Shown in pieces: positions 11,340 to 23,422 of a DNA stretch of 64,000 bases. The position numbers and the translations under genes were made by a program. The notes beneath the pieces are model-generated. The model ran no database searches and was not told the DNA's origin. It worked only from the letters and a program-made list of their open reading frames with translations. The DNA comes from Thereva unica. Lineage: Eukaryota > Arthropoda > Insecta > Diptera > Therevidae. How positions within the stretch are numbered: position 1 is the stretch's first letter; each line of letters begins with the position of its first letter. The stretch covers positions 136,674,101 through 136,738,100 of the forward strand of contig OX465283.1 of assembly GCA_949987705.1 (NCBI GenBank). The letters are read 5' to 3'.

Positions 11340-13490
11340 AGCGATGGCGCATCGGCTGCGCCCGGATTTCGAAGCCCTATTTCGTAAATAGGGACCTGCA
11401 CTTGGGACCAGATGACGGCGGAGTGTTATCGGTTACTCTCTAGTGCTATCTATGCTATTCTACGGCATCTACCAATGTTGGTCGTCTCGCAGCCACGCTG
11501 TACTTTCTTTTGATTTTATTAGCCTTAGCACAGTTTTCGTGGAGAATCGATGATCTAGTGAAATTTGAATTTCTGAATGACCACACCAATACAATGACAT
11601 TCTAAAGAACTTTCATTTTCACCAACTTTATTAATGCTCTTCAAAAGTTCTTTGAGTAACAAATACATTTGACTTTCGGCTTAGTCAGCTCTTTCGAAAC
11701 AATCAATCTTATGTGAAATTCACTGTGGGGGCGCCATCAGAAGGTTGGTCTCGCAGCTCTCTGCTAGTAAAATTCTTAACATAATGGGAACCGGCAAAAA
11801 TCCGTTGGCGTTTGCGCATAGAGACAAAATGTATTGTTGATCTTAAAAGTGAATAGACCACGGTGGTGTCCACAAAACCAACTCAAGACCGCATGCATTT
11901 TAATAATCAAATCACATATCAAAGAGCAAATCTTCCGCTCGGCAAGATTTCTTCGACTTTTACCCAAATACGGGCCCATTTCAAATCGCGATTTTCAACA
12001 ACATTCAACACTTATTGGAATTTGCTTTAGAGGCGCAATGAATTTTCACACAACCGGTGAAAGTGACCCCTGCTGAAGTGGCGCGACTTTGGCCCCCTTT
12101 GCCAAAAAAAAAGAAAAAGAAAAATTCATTCTTGTCAGTAATGCGATTAATAGAACGATACTGGCACTCGTACTCGCGTGTACGTTTTACCTGTTTGCAG
12201 GTAAAACAAGTTCAGATTCAACAATAAATAAATAGAAACAGGTTGGAAACGTTCTTTATTTTTATTTTTTTGAAAGCGGGTAAATCATTCATTCTTCGGC
12301 TGTGTCCTAGACTTTCACGTTCTTTTCTTGTGGTTTGCATAATTTTCACGGTCAAAATTAGGCGCCTAATTAAGTCATTAACTTTTTTCACGGGCTGCTG
12401 ATCATTCCGATGGGCCGCGCATTCATCGTGGAATTTCCATTCAGCTTAGATTTATTGATGAATTAGAAACTTAGTTTGCATCGTGCGAAAAAAAAACAGT
12501 TGTTAGAATTTTCTGTTATTGTAGTAGTATTGGTGATTCGCTAATTAAGATTTTAATGCATTTTTCAGGGAATTTTTCTTTTCAGTTTTATTACTGACCC
12601 ACTTTTTATTAGATTTAATTGGTTACATTTTGTCGAGTATTTTAAATAATAATGGGGGACGCGCTGGATTGAAGAACATAGATCAAACTGCAGATTACAA
12701 CCACCAGTCTTGAGATCAGAATAAGTGGATAACTAAGAAATTCATAAGCATTTAATTGTTTGTAGCGATATAATTTGTTTAATGCAATTAGAGATCGGTC
12801 GACTTATTCTAAAGCACGATGATTGTTTCATCCTTTCTAAAAGAGCCTTCTTTAAACCATTCCCACTCTAAGGAAGAATATTCTTCAAATTGAGTGCGTT
12901 TGATCGAAAATACATGTTTTTTAATCTCTAATAAATTGATTGATTTTTTTTTATTTAAAAACTAAAGTATATTTTGAAAGAATGCAAGAATGTACATGAC
13001 GTTTTATTCACTACGAACACTTTTCGATTCATTTTATATTTGTATACCTTTTAATTGGCAAATTGTCTAAGTTCATATTCTGACTTTAGAGCTGTAAACA
13101 TCAACCAAGATTGACCCTCAAAGGTACGTGAAGCATGAGCCGAGGCCCCCCACCCCAGCCTGGATTGTCGCTGCCAAAGCAATAATGCAGCGAATATCTT
13201 CTTCTTCTGCTCCTTTAATCCACCATTGGACATAGGGTGGAAAAGTTTACTCTCCAGCAGATTCTTTTCTGCAGGGAAAAAAGCTGGAAAATATTCTGAT
13301 CTTCAGGCAAGTTGGAAGGTGTTCATATGATTAGAGTTTCAGAGGTAGTAGCAACCAATTCTTCCAAAAATTTGTCCTCCCCGTTTGGAACAACCCATAG
13401 AAAATATTGACAGTATACTTAGATACAAATAAAGCTCTGAAGTCTCTCTAAGTAGATGCATCTCTTTTTTGGAAGGACCATCAGAGCCTG
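11340..13490. other. AT-rich non-coding stretch
   Basis: I find no coding family, element terminus or RNA gene. Short frames such as 11834-12076 carry no recognisable domain. The sequence looks unique within the window. Confidence 0.45.
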
Positions 13491-13722
13491 TGCAGTTGAA
13501 TGGCAAAAAAAATTTCTATATGCGAACCTTTCTTCCTATGTGCTCATTTAAACCGACGATTAATCATACAATACAAAGACGTTAACAAACGTTTCAGTCT
13601 TCTGTCTCAGTTAAACACAATCGATGCTGCACGGTACAAAAAAATGGGAAAAATTTGTAGAATTCTACCGCGAAGAAATTAATCTTAATGAAATTAATCC
13701 AAATTTCTTCATTTAAGGCAGT

Positions 13723-15480
13723 ATGTACTTGAAAAATCTAGCAACTGAATCCGCGTACTTGAGGATCTTCGTCTTACATACTCTAATAAAAGCAGACAAT
13801 TTAAAAAAAAAATTCCGGAACACACGGAGAAAAATCTTTATCTTAACCCCAAACCTGAATTTTATCCCGAATAAGGATTATCCTCATTATGTTTACGGAT
13901 ATAAGAAGATACACAACACGGCAGCGGCACTAGTGCATAACAACCAAAACAGAATATACACAAATCATGTCGATTTAAAAAAACTTAATGATACCTTAGT
14001 CCACGAAAGTTGGGATCAGATATATATACAACAAGATGTAGACATTTGCATGAATAACTTTTACGAAATCATAAACAAGGCAATAGCAGAGAGTTCTAAG
14101 AAAAAAATGGATTACCGATAAAACACCTGGAATTGCCAATTCGATAAAACAGACAACAACAACAGATAAAACATTTCCAAAAACGTAGATTGCGCTAGTC
14201 AAATGCAAATACCAAACCAACCTATTCTAAGAAACCCTAACCACCTTGATGATTTACCTCCCATAACTTTGAAAGAAATACAAGGTTATATTACAAATCT
14301 AGATGACAGAAAGGCTGCAGGGATAGACAATTATACGCCCAAAATTATCAAAGCTATATCAGGTCACATCATGGAACCTTTGCTTTTCATTTTTAATAAA
14401 TCACTTTCTGAAGGTGTTTTTCCTAAAAGATTGAAAATATCTGTACTAACTCCCGTACCTAAAGGAGGTGATAAACTTAATCCAAATAACTACAGACCGA
14501 TATCTCTAACCTCGGTTCAAAGTAAAATTTTTGAGAAGTGCATTAAAGCAAGGTTAATGAAATATCTAGTTGAAAACTACATCCTTGCACCCAATCAATA
14601 TGGTTTTAAGCCTAGAAACAGCACAACAGACGCACTATATGACTTGTCTGAGTATATAAACCGCGCCATTGATAACAACGAAAATGTGGTTGGCATCTTC
14701 CTAGACCTAAAACAGGCATTCGACACCGTAAATCACCTAAACCTGCTTCACAAACTTGAGTGTATTGGTATTTGAGGTAAGGCACTCATCCTTCTAAAGT
14801 CTTATCTAAATGAAAGGACACAGTGCGTAAGGGTAATGGATGTAGTTAGTGATTCCTTATTAGTGAGATGTGGCGTGCCCCAGGGTACAGTACTAGGCTC
14901 CTTACTTTATCTAGTCTATGTTAATGATCTATGTAATATGGAGCAAAATGGAATAAGTGGACATATTGTCGCCCACGCTGACGATACAGCTCTTCTATTC
15001 AAAGCAAAAAACTGGACCACGGCCATATCTTTGGGTAAAGATGGCCTAAAAAATGTGTATAATTGGCTCTGCCTTAATATACTAGCGCTGAATCTAGAAA
15101 AGACACAATTTATGACCTTCCGACACAGCAAAATCTTCAACCCAAGTGAAAACTATTTAAAACTAAAAAACATAAAACTAAAATATACAAAAGAGGTAAA
15201 ATACTTGGGGGTTGTCATAGATAGTAACCTTAAATGGAAAAAGCATATATTCAACACTGCAAATAGACTGCGGCAAACCATATATGTATAAATTTAGAAT
15301 ACTTAGAAATTATGTCGACCTTGAAATTTAAAAAAATTTTTATTTTGCGATTGCTCAATTAATTCTCCAGTATGGGATAATATTGTAGTATGGGGTGCTA
15401 CTCACGGAAGTACTATTAACATTTTGCTCAATGTCCAAAGCAAATTAATAAAAATGTGCCTAGGTAAAACTAAATACTCG
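13723..15480 (+). pseudogene. CR1-like non-LTR retrotransposon, EN-RT linker and reverse transcriptase
   Basis: The frame starting at 13723 gives the endonuclease-RT linker (LNDTLVHESWDQIYIQQDV) and ends at 14121. The WITDKTPGIANSIKQ continuation lies in another frame. The frame 14203-15291 contains DRKAAGIDNYTPKIIKA, PVPKGGDKLNPNNYRPISLT, NQYGFKPRNSTTDALYDLSE, VGIFLDLKQAFDTVNH and, after an in-frame TGA at 14773-14775, CGVPQGTVLGSLLYLVYVND, AHADDTALLF and KYLGVVIDSNLKWKKHI. The catalytic box is HADD instead of Y/FADD. Frameshifted thumb sequence (QYGIIVWGATHGST) runs to about 15480, where piggyBac sequence begins. The linker and RT frames share one phase. The CR1/L2 grouping is by motif style. 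Confidence 0.85.
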
Positions 15481-16095
15481 TTTCTCAGCCGCATTTGATA
15501 CACCAGTATAATAAAAATATGGGCGGTGTTGATCTTTCGGATCAAAATATATCATCCCTTCGGACAAGTATTCGTGGTAAGAAGTGGCTATACAAATATA
15601 ATGGTGGTAGTGTGGATATGCTGACTTTCAGGCGCCGCGTAGCAATCGCACTTATACAAGCAAATACACTTAGAAGTAAACCAGGCCCGAGCAGACCATC
15701 CTCACTAACAATGGATACCAGGTTTGATGAGAAGGGTCATTACGTCATCAACAACCACAGAATAAAAGAACGAGATGTGGACTGTGTCACCAATTGTGTC
15801 CTGCAAGGTGTGTAAAGTGCAACATTGGTCTACATGTAGAGTGTTTTCTTAATTATCATACTAAAAAATAATGCATTATATTTTTTTATCAATAAAAACT
15901 TTCTGCCTTAGATGCTGGACTTTATGCCTATGTATATGCCTACTGTATCACATAGGATACGGCCCATTACACCCCCCCTATGCAATCGATATCTTTTTAA
16001 ATATTTTTTTTATTAATAATAATGTTCTATGACACGATAAAATTAGAAAAAAAAAACATATTTTACAAAAAAAAATAGTTCCAGGTCTAAATGGG
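15480..16095 (+). mobile_element. piggyBac-like DNA transposon, 5'-truncated and internally deleted
   Basis: A frame from 15480 reads VSQPHLIHQYNKNMGGVDLS, the conserved block that holds the third catalytic Asp of piggyBac transposases (MGGVD). It then goes to SLRTSIRGKKWLYKY and jumps to MLTFRRRVAIALIQ, so the usual W...NAW..YR stretch between is deleted. It ends in frame at 15815. In another frame KCNIGLHVECFLNYHTKK (15815-15871) is the end of the C-terminal Cys-rich finger. GGTCTAAATGGG at 16084-16095, followed by TTAG, looks like the right terminal inverted repeat with a TTAA site mutated by one base. No left terminus is visible. Confidence 0.85.
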
Positions 16096-16096
16096 T

Positions 16097-16470
16097 TAGG
16101 CAATTATACACAGTAACGCTCTTGAAATTCGTATACCAGAATTTGGCAAAATTTGCTACCAGAATGACAAGACATGACACGCGTGCGCAACGTAATCGAC
16201 CACTAGATATTCCAAGATGTAAGAAATCCCTAGTGCAACGCCATGCAAGTATATTAGGCCCAAAACTGTATAATAGTTTACCATAAGAAATTATATAAAT
16301 GAATTTAATTTTAAAATGCTACTTAAAAAATATGTCATATCGAAAAGAGATGTACTCAATGAATTTATTCAGTGATTAAATAGAATTAAATATTAGATAG
16401 TATTAAATATTTAGATGTAAGAAGTACACAACAACACTGCAACACTCTACAACACTAACCGATTCCAATA
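16097..16470 (+). pseudogene. CR1-like element, C-terminus and 3' tail downstream of the piggyBac insertion
   Basis: The sequence translates to a typical non-LTR RT C-terminus: HARAQRNRPLDIPRCKKSLV and HASILGPKLYNSLP, followed by a short AT-rich tail. It resumes the element interrupted at about 15480, so the piggyBac fragment sits inside it. Confidence 0.75.
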
Positions 16471-16514
16471 AACAAACCATATGGCTTCAAGTCAACAAGG
16501 TGACCTTATATCAT

Positions 16515-16579
16515 ATATCCGATGTTTTTCTATCGCACAGCTCTTTCTAAGAAGAAAGAGCGAGAATAACATCGGATAT
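16515..16579. repeat. 65-nt imperfect hairpin
   Basis: Outer arms ATATCCGATGTT (16515-16526) and AACATCGGATAT (16568-16579) and inner arms CTCTTTCT (16541-16548) and AGAAAGAG (16553-16560) are perfect inverses. They are separated by an asymmetric bulge, and the loop is 4 nt. It could be a foldback remnant or a structured UTR piece. Confidence 0.7.
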
Positions 16580-16682
16580 GTACATTCATCTTCAGACCAA
16601 AGGTCTACAGACGAGGGGCGGCAGAGCAACTCAACCACATACTACTTTGGTGACCCGAGTAATAATGAAACTCGCCGGCACC

Positions 16683-16800
16683 TAGAATACGGCAGGTACA
16701 CACTAGCCCGTGCGACGCCCGTAGCTAGCATGCACAGTTGAGTAAAAATAAGACTCAAGATGATTGCCCGTTTTCTTCGTCCTATTCAATTTTTTAAAGA
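16683..16800 (+). repeat. Dispersed repeat F, copy 1
   Basis: Shares TGATTGCCCGTTTTCTTCG and surrounding sequence with 21.95-22.31 kb (plus) and 41.39-41.65 kb (minus). Probably the 5' region of an unidentified retroelement. Confidence 0.6.
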
Positions 16801-16839
16801 GCCATAGCTGCTCCCCTTAGTCTGGAAGAAGTGCATGCT

Positions 16840-17035
16840 TGTGAAGGGAGAGTGCATGTCTCAGCCCCCAGGGGTAAATTTTATCACCCGCTCTTTTTCT
16901 AATCTTCTTAAATAATGAAATCTCTGTCACTTCCAACCCACTTCATAGCTACGCTGATAACGGTATTCTGCGTTACTAATACTCCTTCTATAAGGCAAGA
17001 CAACCAGGAAGTCCAACTTAATATACCAGGGACAT
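16840..17035 (+). pseudogene. Jockey-like RT fragment
   Basis: Frames give SPQGSILSPALFLIFxND-like text (PRGKFYHPLFF with shifts), then PLHSYADNGILRY*YSFYKA. The latter aligns with SLHSFADDSTLRYSYSFDKA of the 9.75-10.74 kb copy. The catalytic box reads YADN here. Very short and truncated on both sides. Confidence 0.65.
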
Positions 17036-17039
17036 CGAA

Positions 17040-17500
17040 CTCATCTTCACTTGGGGCTGCCAGAATCGTGTTGAATTCATTGTCTGCAAATATCTATAAT
17101 ATGCATATCCTACGCCCGGCATCTCATCGGGTAGTGATAAGCAAGACTGATCTTGCAGTCTTGCCTTTTCCGGCACCTTTATAAAGACCAATTCTTGCAG
17201 TTTTGGCTTGTCCTTGTAGTGCCGCATGGCCGTAGTGGTTATTTCATTGCGTAGTGAAGCTGTGTCGATTCGAGCCTGATCAGCAGATATAAAACTTTTC
17301 AGCGTTGTAATGCGCTCTCGGAGATCCATACCAACAAGATAGTGATCCAAGTCAAAGTTTGCACCTCGGTACTTTCGTACCGTCATCAGACCCGTAATGT
17401 GGCGGCAGTATATCAACACATGATGTATTTGGTTGGGAGTGGCCCCATCAGGAGATACCCAGGTGGGTTTTATGGATATCCTTACGCGCAAATCTAAGAC
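17040..17500 (-). pseudogene. Non-LTR retrotransposon endonuclease C-terminal fragment
   Basis: The minus frame 17491-17018 encodes PTWVSPDGATPNQIHHVLIY, followed by VRKYRGANFDLDHYLVGMDL. These are the conserved end blocks of apurinic-type endonucleases of RTE/CR1-type elements (S-P-D-G..NQIDHVLI and the SDH box). Here the catalytic D of NQIDH is H, and SDH is LDH, so the enzyme would be inactive. About 100 further residues of linker (RERITTLKSFISADQ and on) follow. It abuts a jockey-like fragment of opposite strand. Confidence 0.75.
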
Positions 17501-17509
17501 TTGCTACGA

Positions 17510-20500
17510 CGAAGTTCTTACTTACTCAGCTCCGTCTTATGTATCGAAAGAAGGTGTGGAAGAAGTAGAATTAGTCTTGATGGAACTTATCAAGGACCAG
17601 AAGCTTTTACTGCCTGCAATAGCATTGAGAATCGTACTTCTCAACCTGTGATCAAAGGACAATTTGATTTGATCCATTTAGGTCAGCTTATTCTCATTAT
17701 TCTTCCGAAGTAATTTTAAAAACTATTAGTGAGTTTGCATCTCCTTATCGCAAACCTGATTCTTGAAGAAAGTTTATTGAATTGCGCAAGTTCGCATTCT
17801 CTAAGCTCTAAGCTAATTTTAGTTAAAATCTTATTTGAGCATATACTAGACTCTTTAAATTTTCCTGCAGAATATAAAATACATAGAGAACTAGAACAAA
17901 GTACACGACATATCTAACCGCTAGAACTACATTTTTCTTAGATGGCAAAAAAGAAGAAGTTTCACTTTTGGAATTCCCCGAGGGTGTTACCCATTCAGTA
18001 TCCAAAGATTAAGCACACTCCGCTGTCATAGTACACATAAGATGATTGAATAATAATTTCTAGAACTAAAAGGCTGGAGTTCATTAAAATCAAATCCCGC
18101 CATCACAGCAAGGCATTCCTCAGCTACTTATGCTAAAAACGTCCATTCGTAATCTCTTTATAATCGCCACATACTTTTCCGGTCTAATTCATGCGCTAAG
18201 CGGATTCCTATAAGGAAACTGCAGCAGTGACCATGTCCCTAATAACCTCATTGTGTTCTACATTAGCGTGACTTGGGCATATTTCGAGAAAATGATGTTA
18301 ATGCGTGTTCCACAACAGCAGAATGATAAACCGTCCCCGGTGCACTATTGCAGATCTGCTAATCTGCAATCCTGGAGCTGTCTGGCCCTGGCGGTTCTTG
18401 CATTGTCCCCAGTCCACTGGTAACGGTCCACCATGGAACGGAAATGTCCAATTTGTATTCTATTAACGCAACCAGAATCAAGAACTTAAGGTGAATTCCT
18501 TCAGGTGGGCGTTTTCGATGTTTACCTAGCAAATCACTACTTGGGCCCAGCCTATCCTGATAACTATATGGCACCCCTGCATCTATCCATTTATAGTTTT
18601 GAAGTACAACGGGAACCCGGAGCGCCCGGACAAAGCGAAATTATGGGAAAACTGATAGTTCGGAAAATTGCTGCAATATAGTGCAGTTTGTTAGGGTACC
18701 AGGTTGGCGGGTCTGCAATGAATGGGCTCGTTCCGCTCTACTGTCTAACGGTGGCGACATCGCAATTGTTGTCTTATTTGTTGACCATAAATTTTGCAAC
18801 CTTTAACGAGGGAATCGCCAAAACCCTAATCGGCGACTGTCAGTGCGAATTACATTATGGCTCTAGATATGGCGCGTGCGGGATATATTGTCACGGCTAA
18901 CAGCCCACGGTTTGATGTCCGACGGTAAACGATCTCGTGAACAAGCTTAAATTACGCGCGCTTTCTGTATGACAAATGGCGGGCAAATTTTGTCATACTA
19001 CTGGAATTTATACCAACTTCGAACCGAGCTGCGCCTGAGTAATAATGTTGTAACAACGTGCGCCGGCGTAGGCAACAATGATAAGGTAATGACACCATTA
19101 AGATTTATGCGACACCTGATTGGAGGATTGACAACTAATGAAGCTCTTGTGGTAGATCGTTAAGTTGGTCGGGATTTTAGTTTAATTTATTGCCGTGGAA
19201 GACAATTCTTTATGTCATTTTTAAGAGAAATATTGCTTTAAATGTCAATAGGGCATCGCTTTGCACTATATTATTTTAGAACGGGACTTATCCATAAAAT
19301 TTACAGGTGACAATTTGTACGAGTATCAATAAATTAGCACTGCTAGAGAATAGTGTGAGATCGGCTTTTCTTGGTAAATAAATTTGAATTTCAAATATTC
19401 TCGATTGTTAAACGGAACTTAAACTGAACTTATTAGGTAATATTGCGAAATCATATTTTATGGGTAATGGAACAAAGTGTAACAGCATAATGGCGCGATC
19501 TAAATAGTGGGCGCCACTTATGCGAGGTGTTACCCCCTTAGCCACAAGCCCGGAAGAGCATGGCCAAGGAGCCAACACCATACATAAGAAATAAAAAGAA
19601 AATCCGGAACTCTTACGCCGGCCACACGGAGTTGTCTAGCTCGCCGGAGGGGTCGTGGGGTGTGTGGCCGGGGCTTACCGCGGTTGGTTCACCACTTACC
19701 TGTGACTGTGTAAACTTGAATTCCGCCATCATCCTTCTCCGATCATCGTCTGAGACGCGTCAAACCCTGAAAAGGAAGGCATCCGTCCCAACCATTCCCA
19801 AAAAAAATCTAACAACTTGAGTTCATTCTTAATAACTTAAAAATTTTCTTTCGTTTATTTCAGACACATTAACAAAATAACTCGAAACACCAATAGGTAA
19901 CATCAATATTCAATGGGACACGATTAGAACAATGTCATCATAGATCAACACATTTACAGTTTCAAAATAAAAACATTTACAATTTCCCCGGTCGGGATAC
20001 TTCCGTATGCTAAATGATTTGTAAAACGCGTCGTATTGGTACCAATTTCGCCTCGTTTTACTCACAAGTGGTATCAACAAATATCGTGTTCAATTATAAT
20101 TACGAATAAATTATTTGAAAACAACCAGAAAATTATTTTGCAAATAAAAAAAACTAAGCCAATATTTAATAATAAAATTAGAACAATTATAGTAAGTTGT
20201 TGTCAGGTGTGTGTCGTGGTGTTTTTATTATATACTAATAAATAGGTGTCTTTATTTTATAATGAATGCGCAAAAAAAGTAAGAAAAATTTGTTGGAAAT
20301 GGTGCCTGTCAATCTGATGTCCCAGCTAAACGAACTCCGCACGGGAACCTTTGACAAACGAAAAGTATTGGGGCACTCGCTCAGTCTCCAAATGTCCAGC
20401 CGATCCTTGTGATTCGGTAATCAATTAGGGGTTTTTTTGAACACAATCACGGGCCAACAACCAGTCACCAAAGTATCAGCCTCTTATCCCAGAGTGAGAC

Positions 20501-21945
20501 TTTCCCCACTTCTCGCCTTGACCTCGCTCCAGGTGATAAGGGCCAGACGTAGCTCGAAATTAGTTTATTTTGGTCACCTCCAACACCGAACTTTCTTCTT
20601 CCGCACTAGCAATGTTAATAAAAATATACCTGGTGTATTAGTTTTGTTAATACACTTTTCCGCATAGGTTACTGCTGCCTTCTGCTTGCCCCAGTTCCTT
20701 GTTTTTGATGGCTTGCGCTCCAATCACGGTATTGTGCCTCAGGGTCAGGAATTAGAAGAAACTCATTCCAACTCCAAAATACAATCCCCAAAATATGCCA
20801 ACGATATGGTTTTTGCAAAGCTGGTCCGAACACCCACAGTTGAATTTTTGAAAAATAATGGAGATAGATTTGACTCCTATCCTGGTGAATCCCCAACTTT
20901 TTCCGCACCACTGATCTGCTGGTCCCTCAAAACTTTGGGTGGGAGGTTCACGAATTTGCCAAACAGAACTTTCACTCGGGGTATTTCGTTTTTTTTTATA
21001 TTTAGATATATAACACGAACAAACTATATAACCGGAGGAGGAACAAATGTCCTAATCGCGAAAAAAAATCTCAATTTATTTTTTTCTTCATGCACTGGAC
21101 ATCGAAAAAACTTGCTTCCTCTCCCCCAAAAACTCTCGGAACTCCCTTCCTGACTGATTTTTTTCAATTTTTTCCTGACTAAACCAATTATTTTTTTGTT
21201 CTCGCCTACCTCGTTTTAAATTTTTCCTTTTCCTCCAAAGTGATTTACAATAAATTTCCCATTACCTACAAGGTGATTTCCAAAATAAATTTCCCCACCC
21301 AAATAAATAATAATTCCGACCGTTACAAAAGGTGAGAACTTTATAGATTGGTTTAGCATTATTTATGTTAAATTTAATTTATTGGAGACAAAAGATTTTA
21401 AAAGCATGTTTACAAATTGTTTTTGAATTTGTTGGTCAAACTTATCGTGTATTGTATGCACATTATCGAATAGAATTTACGTCGTTTTAGATATTAGGGT
21501 AATGCAATTACCATGAACAAAAAGACGATTTAACTAGAAGGTTGCTGTACAATAAGAAGGTTTCCAAAGAACAGAATTTCAGTTTTTTGGACTTTTAATA
21601 TATTTTTGATGTGTAAAACTATAGCCCACGGGCAAAATCAAACCGTCAAATCCTCGTGAATGCTGCCGGATAACCATCTAAAGTCGGTAGTAGTGAGCAT
21701 ACCCTTCAAATCCAACCAAGCCAAAATGTGAAGTGTTCGTATCAAGGGCTGCAGGCGGGGGGTAGTTTTTGCACTGTCGGTCTAAAATCGAATATTCGGC
21801 CACAATAGTTTGGCGAAGATAGCCTTTGAAGCCCCAATAGTTTGACGCACTTTCCCGCCACGGACACGGAAATCCAAAAATTCAGACATGAAAAATTATA
21901 AATACGCATCGGCATAGACCACTCCAAACGGGAGTGTTGTTTTAC
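17510..21945. other. No recognisable gene; mixed unassigned sequence
   Basis: Open frames are short and show no domain. Parts of 20.4-21.3 kb (T-rich tracts, pyrimidine-rich plus strand) look like decayed repeat but match nothing else in the window. I cannot assign an element or a host exon. Confidence 0.4.
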
Positions 21946-21949
21946 CAAG

Positions 21950-22315
21950 CAGTCCCCCAGCTAAGCATTAACCACGTCCAATGCTGCTTGACCTACGCAC
22001 TCGACCGAGAACCAATCTTTTTTTTTTATAAAAAGCCTTTTATTTCTCTTACTAACTATCTTGATATAATTTAACTAAATGCTTAAAGTTAATTATTCTA
22101 ACCGAGAACCATTCTGCTGAGTATGCTATTAGAACCCTTTATAATCAGCACGATAATTGCCCATTTTCTTCGCCCTATACAATTTTTGAAAGTCATACGA
22201 AAGATGCTTTATTCGAAGAAATTTTTTTCGTTTTTAAATTTGAGTTTAGAAAAGACCCTTTGACTTTAGTCGTGCGTGCCAGCTGCGGGCGAGTTTCATT
22301 TTTACTCGGGTCTAC
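21950..22315 (+). repeat. Dispersed repeat F, copy 2
   Basis: Matches copy 1 and the inverse of 41.39-41.65 kb (AATGCTGCTTGACSTACGCA, the TGCCC-TTTTCTTCG core, GAGTTT-TTTTTACTCGG). A small retro-insertion at 22015-22100 splits it. The R1/LOA-like element begins directly after it. Confidence 0.65.
22015..22100 (-). mobile_element. 86-bp 3' end of a non-LTR retrotransposon
   Basis: ACCGAGAACCA is duplicated at 22004-22014 and 22101-22111. The insert begins with a T-run on the plus strand, that is a poly-A tail on the minus strand. Duplication plus tail is the signature of target-primed insertion. The copy is so short that the family cannot be named. Confidence 0.8.
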
Positions 22316-23422
22316 CCAAACTCCAGTTCAACGGATCTAACGTTAGTTAGATCGGAGTTTGAAGGGGAAACGGTCTTTACTTAGCCTCATCCTATATGGC
22401 TCATGACCTGCCTGCACCCACAGGGGCGTTCATGCAGATGACAACAGCACTAAAATCAACGGAACCAATCTGATCGAAGGGCACGACGACTTTGCATACG
22501 GAAGCATACGATTTGGGGAAGCAACGAGAATAATGGGAGGGGAGAGTTACTATTCTATTATATCATTAATTCAAACCTAGCGTGTAACCGGGCAACGCTC
22601 CAACCTGCGTATTCCCAAGCACGCAGAATTTCCAAAGTTGGGAGGAAGTGTTGAACAAAGACTGCCTAAAACTGTACAAGAAAGCCATTGTCTCAGCCAA
22701 GAGAGATACCGGACGGGAGAGATATTTGACAGTCTATAGAGGTCTACGAGACTGCCAGGTTATGCCAAATCCTGTGCAAAGAACACTCCAATCCATCCTT
22801 TAGAAAAAAAGAAGCGGAGTTTGGCCGAGTCTATAGAGCTTTTAATGAACACACACTTTCACGGTTGAAAGGAATAAAACGAGTTCGAAGCATCAGGGAA
22901 CGAACAGATACGTTCATCGGGGGAGATTTTCGCTATTATTAGGAAGGAAAAGGTCCTCTGGGTGATTAATAGCTTCTCCCGCTTCAAAGCACCCGGCCCG
23001 GATGGCATACTACCAGTCATGCTACAGAAACAACCTCAGGTAGTAGCACCATGGCTGGTGGCCATATTCAAGAGCTGCATGGTGCTCACCTATGTCCCTA
23101 TAAGTTAGAAACGGGTGAGGGTCGTCTTCATCCCGAAGACGGGGAGGAGAGGCCAAGAGCCCGCAAAGGACTATAATGAAATGCGCCAACAGAGAGACAT
23201 CGCAAGGAGACGTCATCTCCCCTTTACTGTGGTTAGTAAATACAAATACTAGACAATAGCAGAGCTAAAGTAGTAGCATATGGTGCCCGGAATGTATCCA
23301 ACAGTGATTAGTGAAAGCATGCAAAGTTACTTAAATAAATTTGGCAGCTAGGCGGCATGGTGGCCAGCGCTGAGCACGGCTTATAACATCATAAAGTTAG
23401 GAAGGGTCCAGAGAACGGCAAC
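22315..23422 (+). pseudogene. R1/LOA-like non-LTR retrotransposon, endonuclease remnant to RT
   Basis: The first part matches the endonuclease region of the 45.4-48.1 kb copy (CTTTACTT-GCC..., CATGCAGATGACAACA). DCLKLYKKAIVSAKR (about 22.66 kb) is the EN-RT linker also present in that copy. VLWVINSFSRFKAPGPDGIL (about 22.95-23.02 kb) and VRVVFIPKTGRRGQEPAKDY (to 23.18 kb) are RT motifs 1-2a. Then NRETSQGDVISPLLWL (PQG box degraded) runs on after a deletion. VQRTAT at 23.41 kb is the start of a C-terminal block that is interrupted by a hAT MITE and resumes at 23869. Multiple stops and frameshifts. Confidence 0.8.

Noticed and set aside
20686..21153. 155-codon plus-strand open frame
   Set aside because: Low-complexity Phe/Thr-rich translation with no domain, in a region of T-rich tracts.
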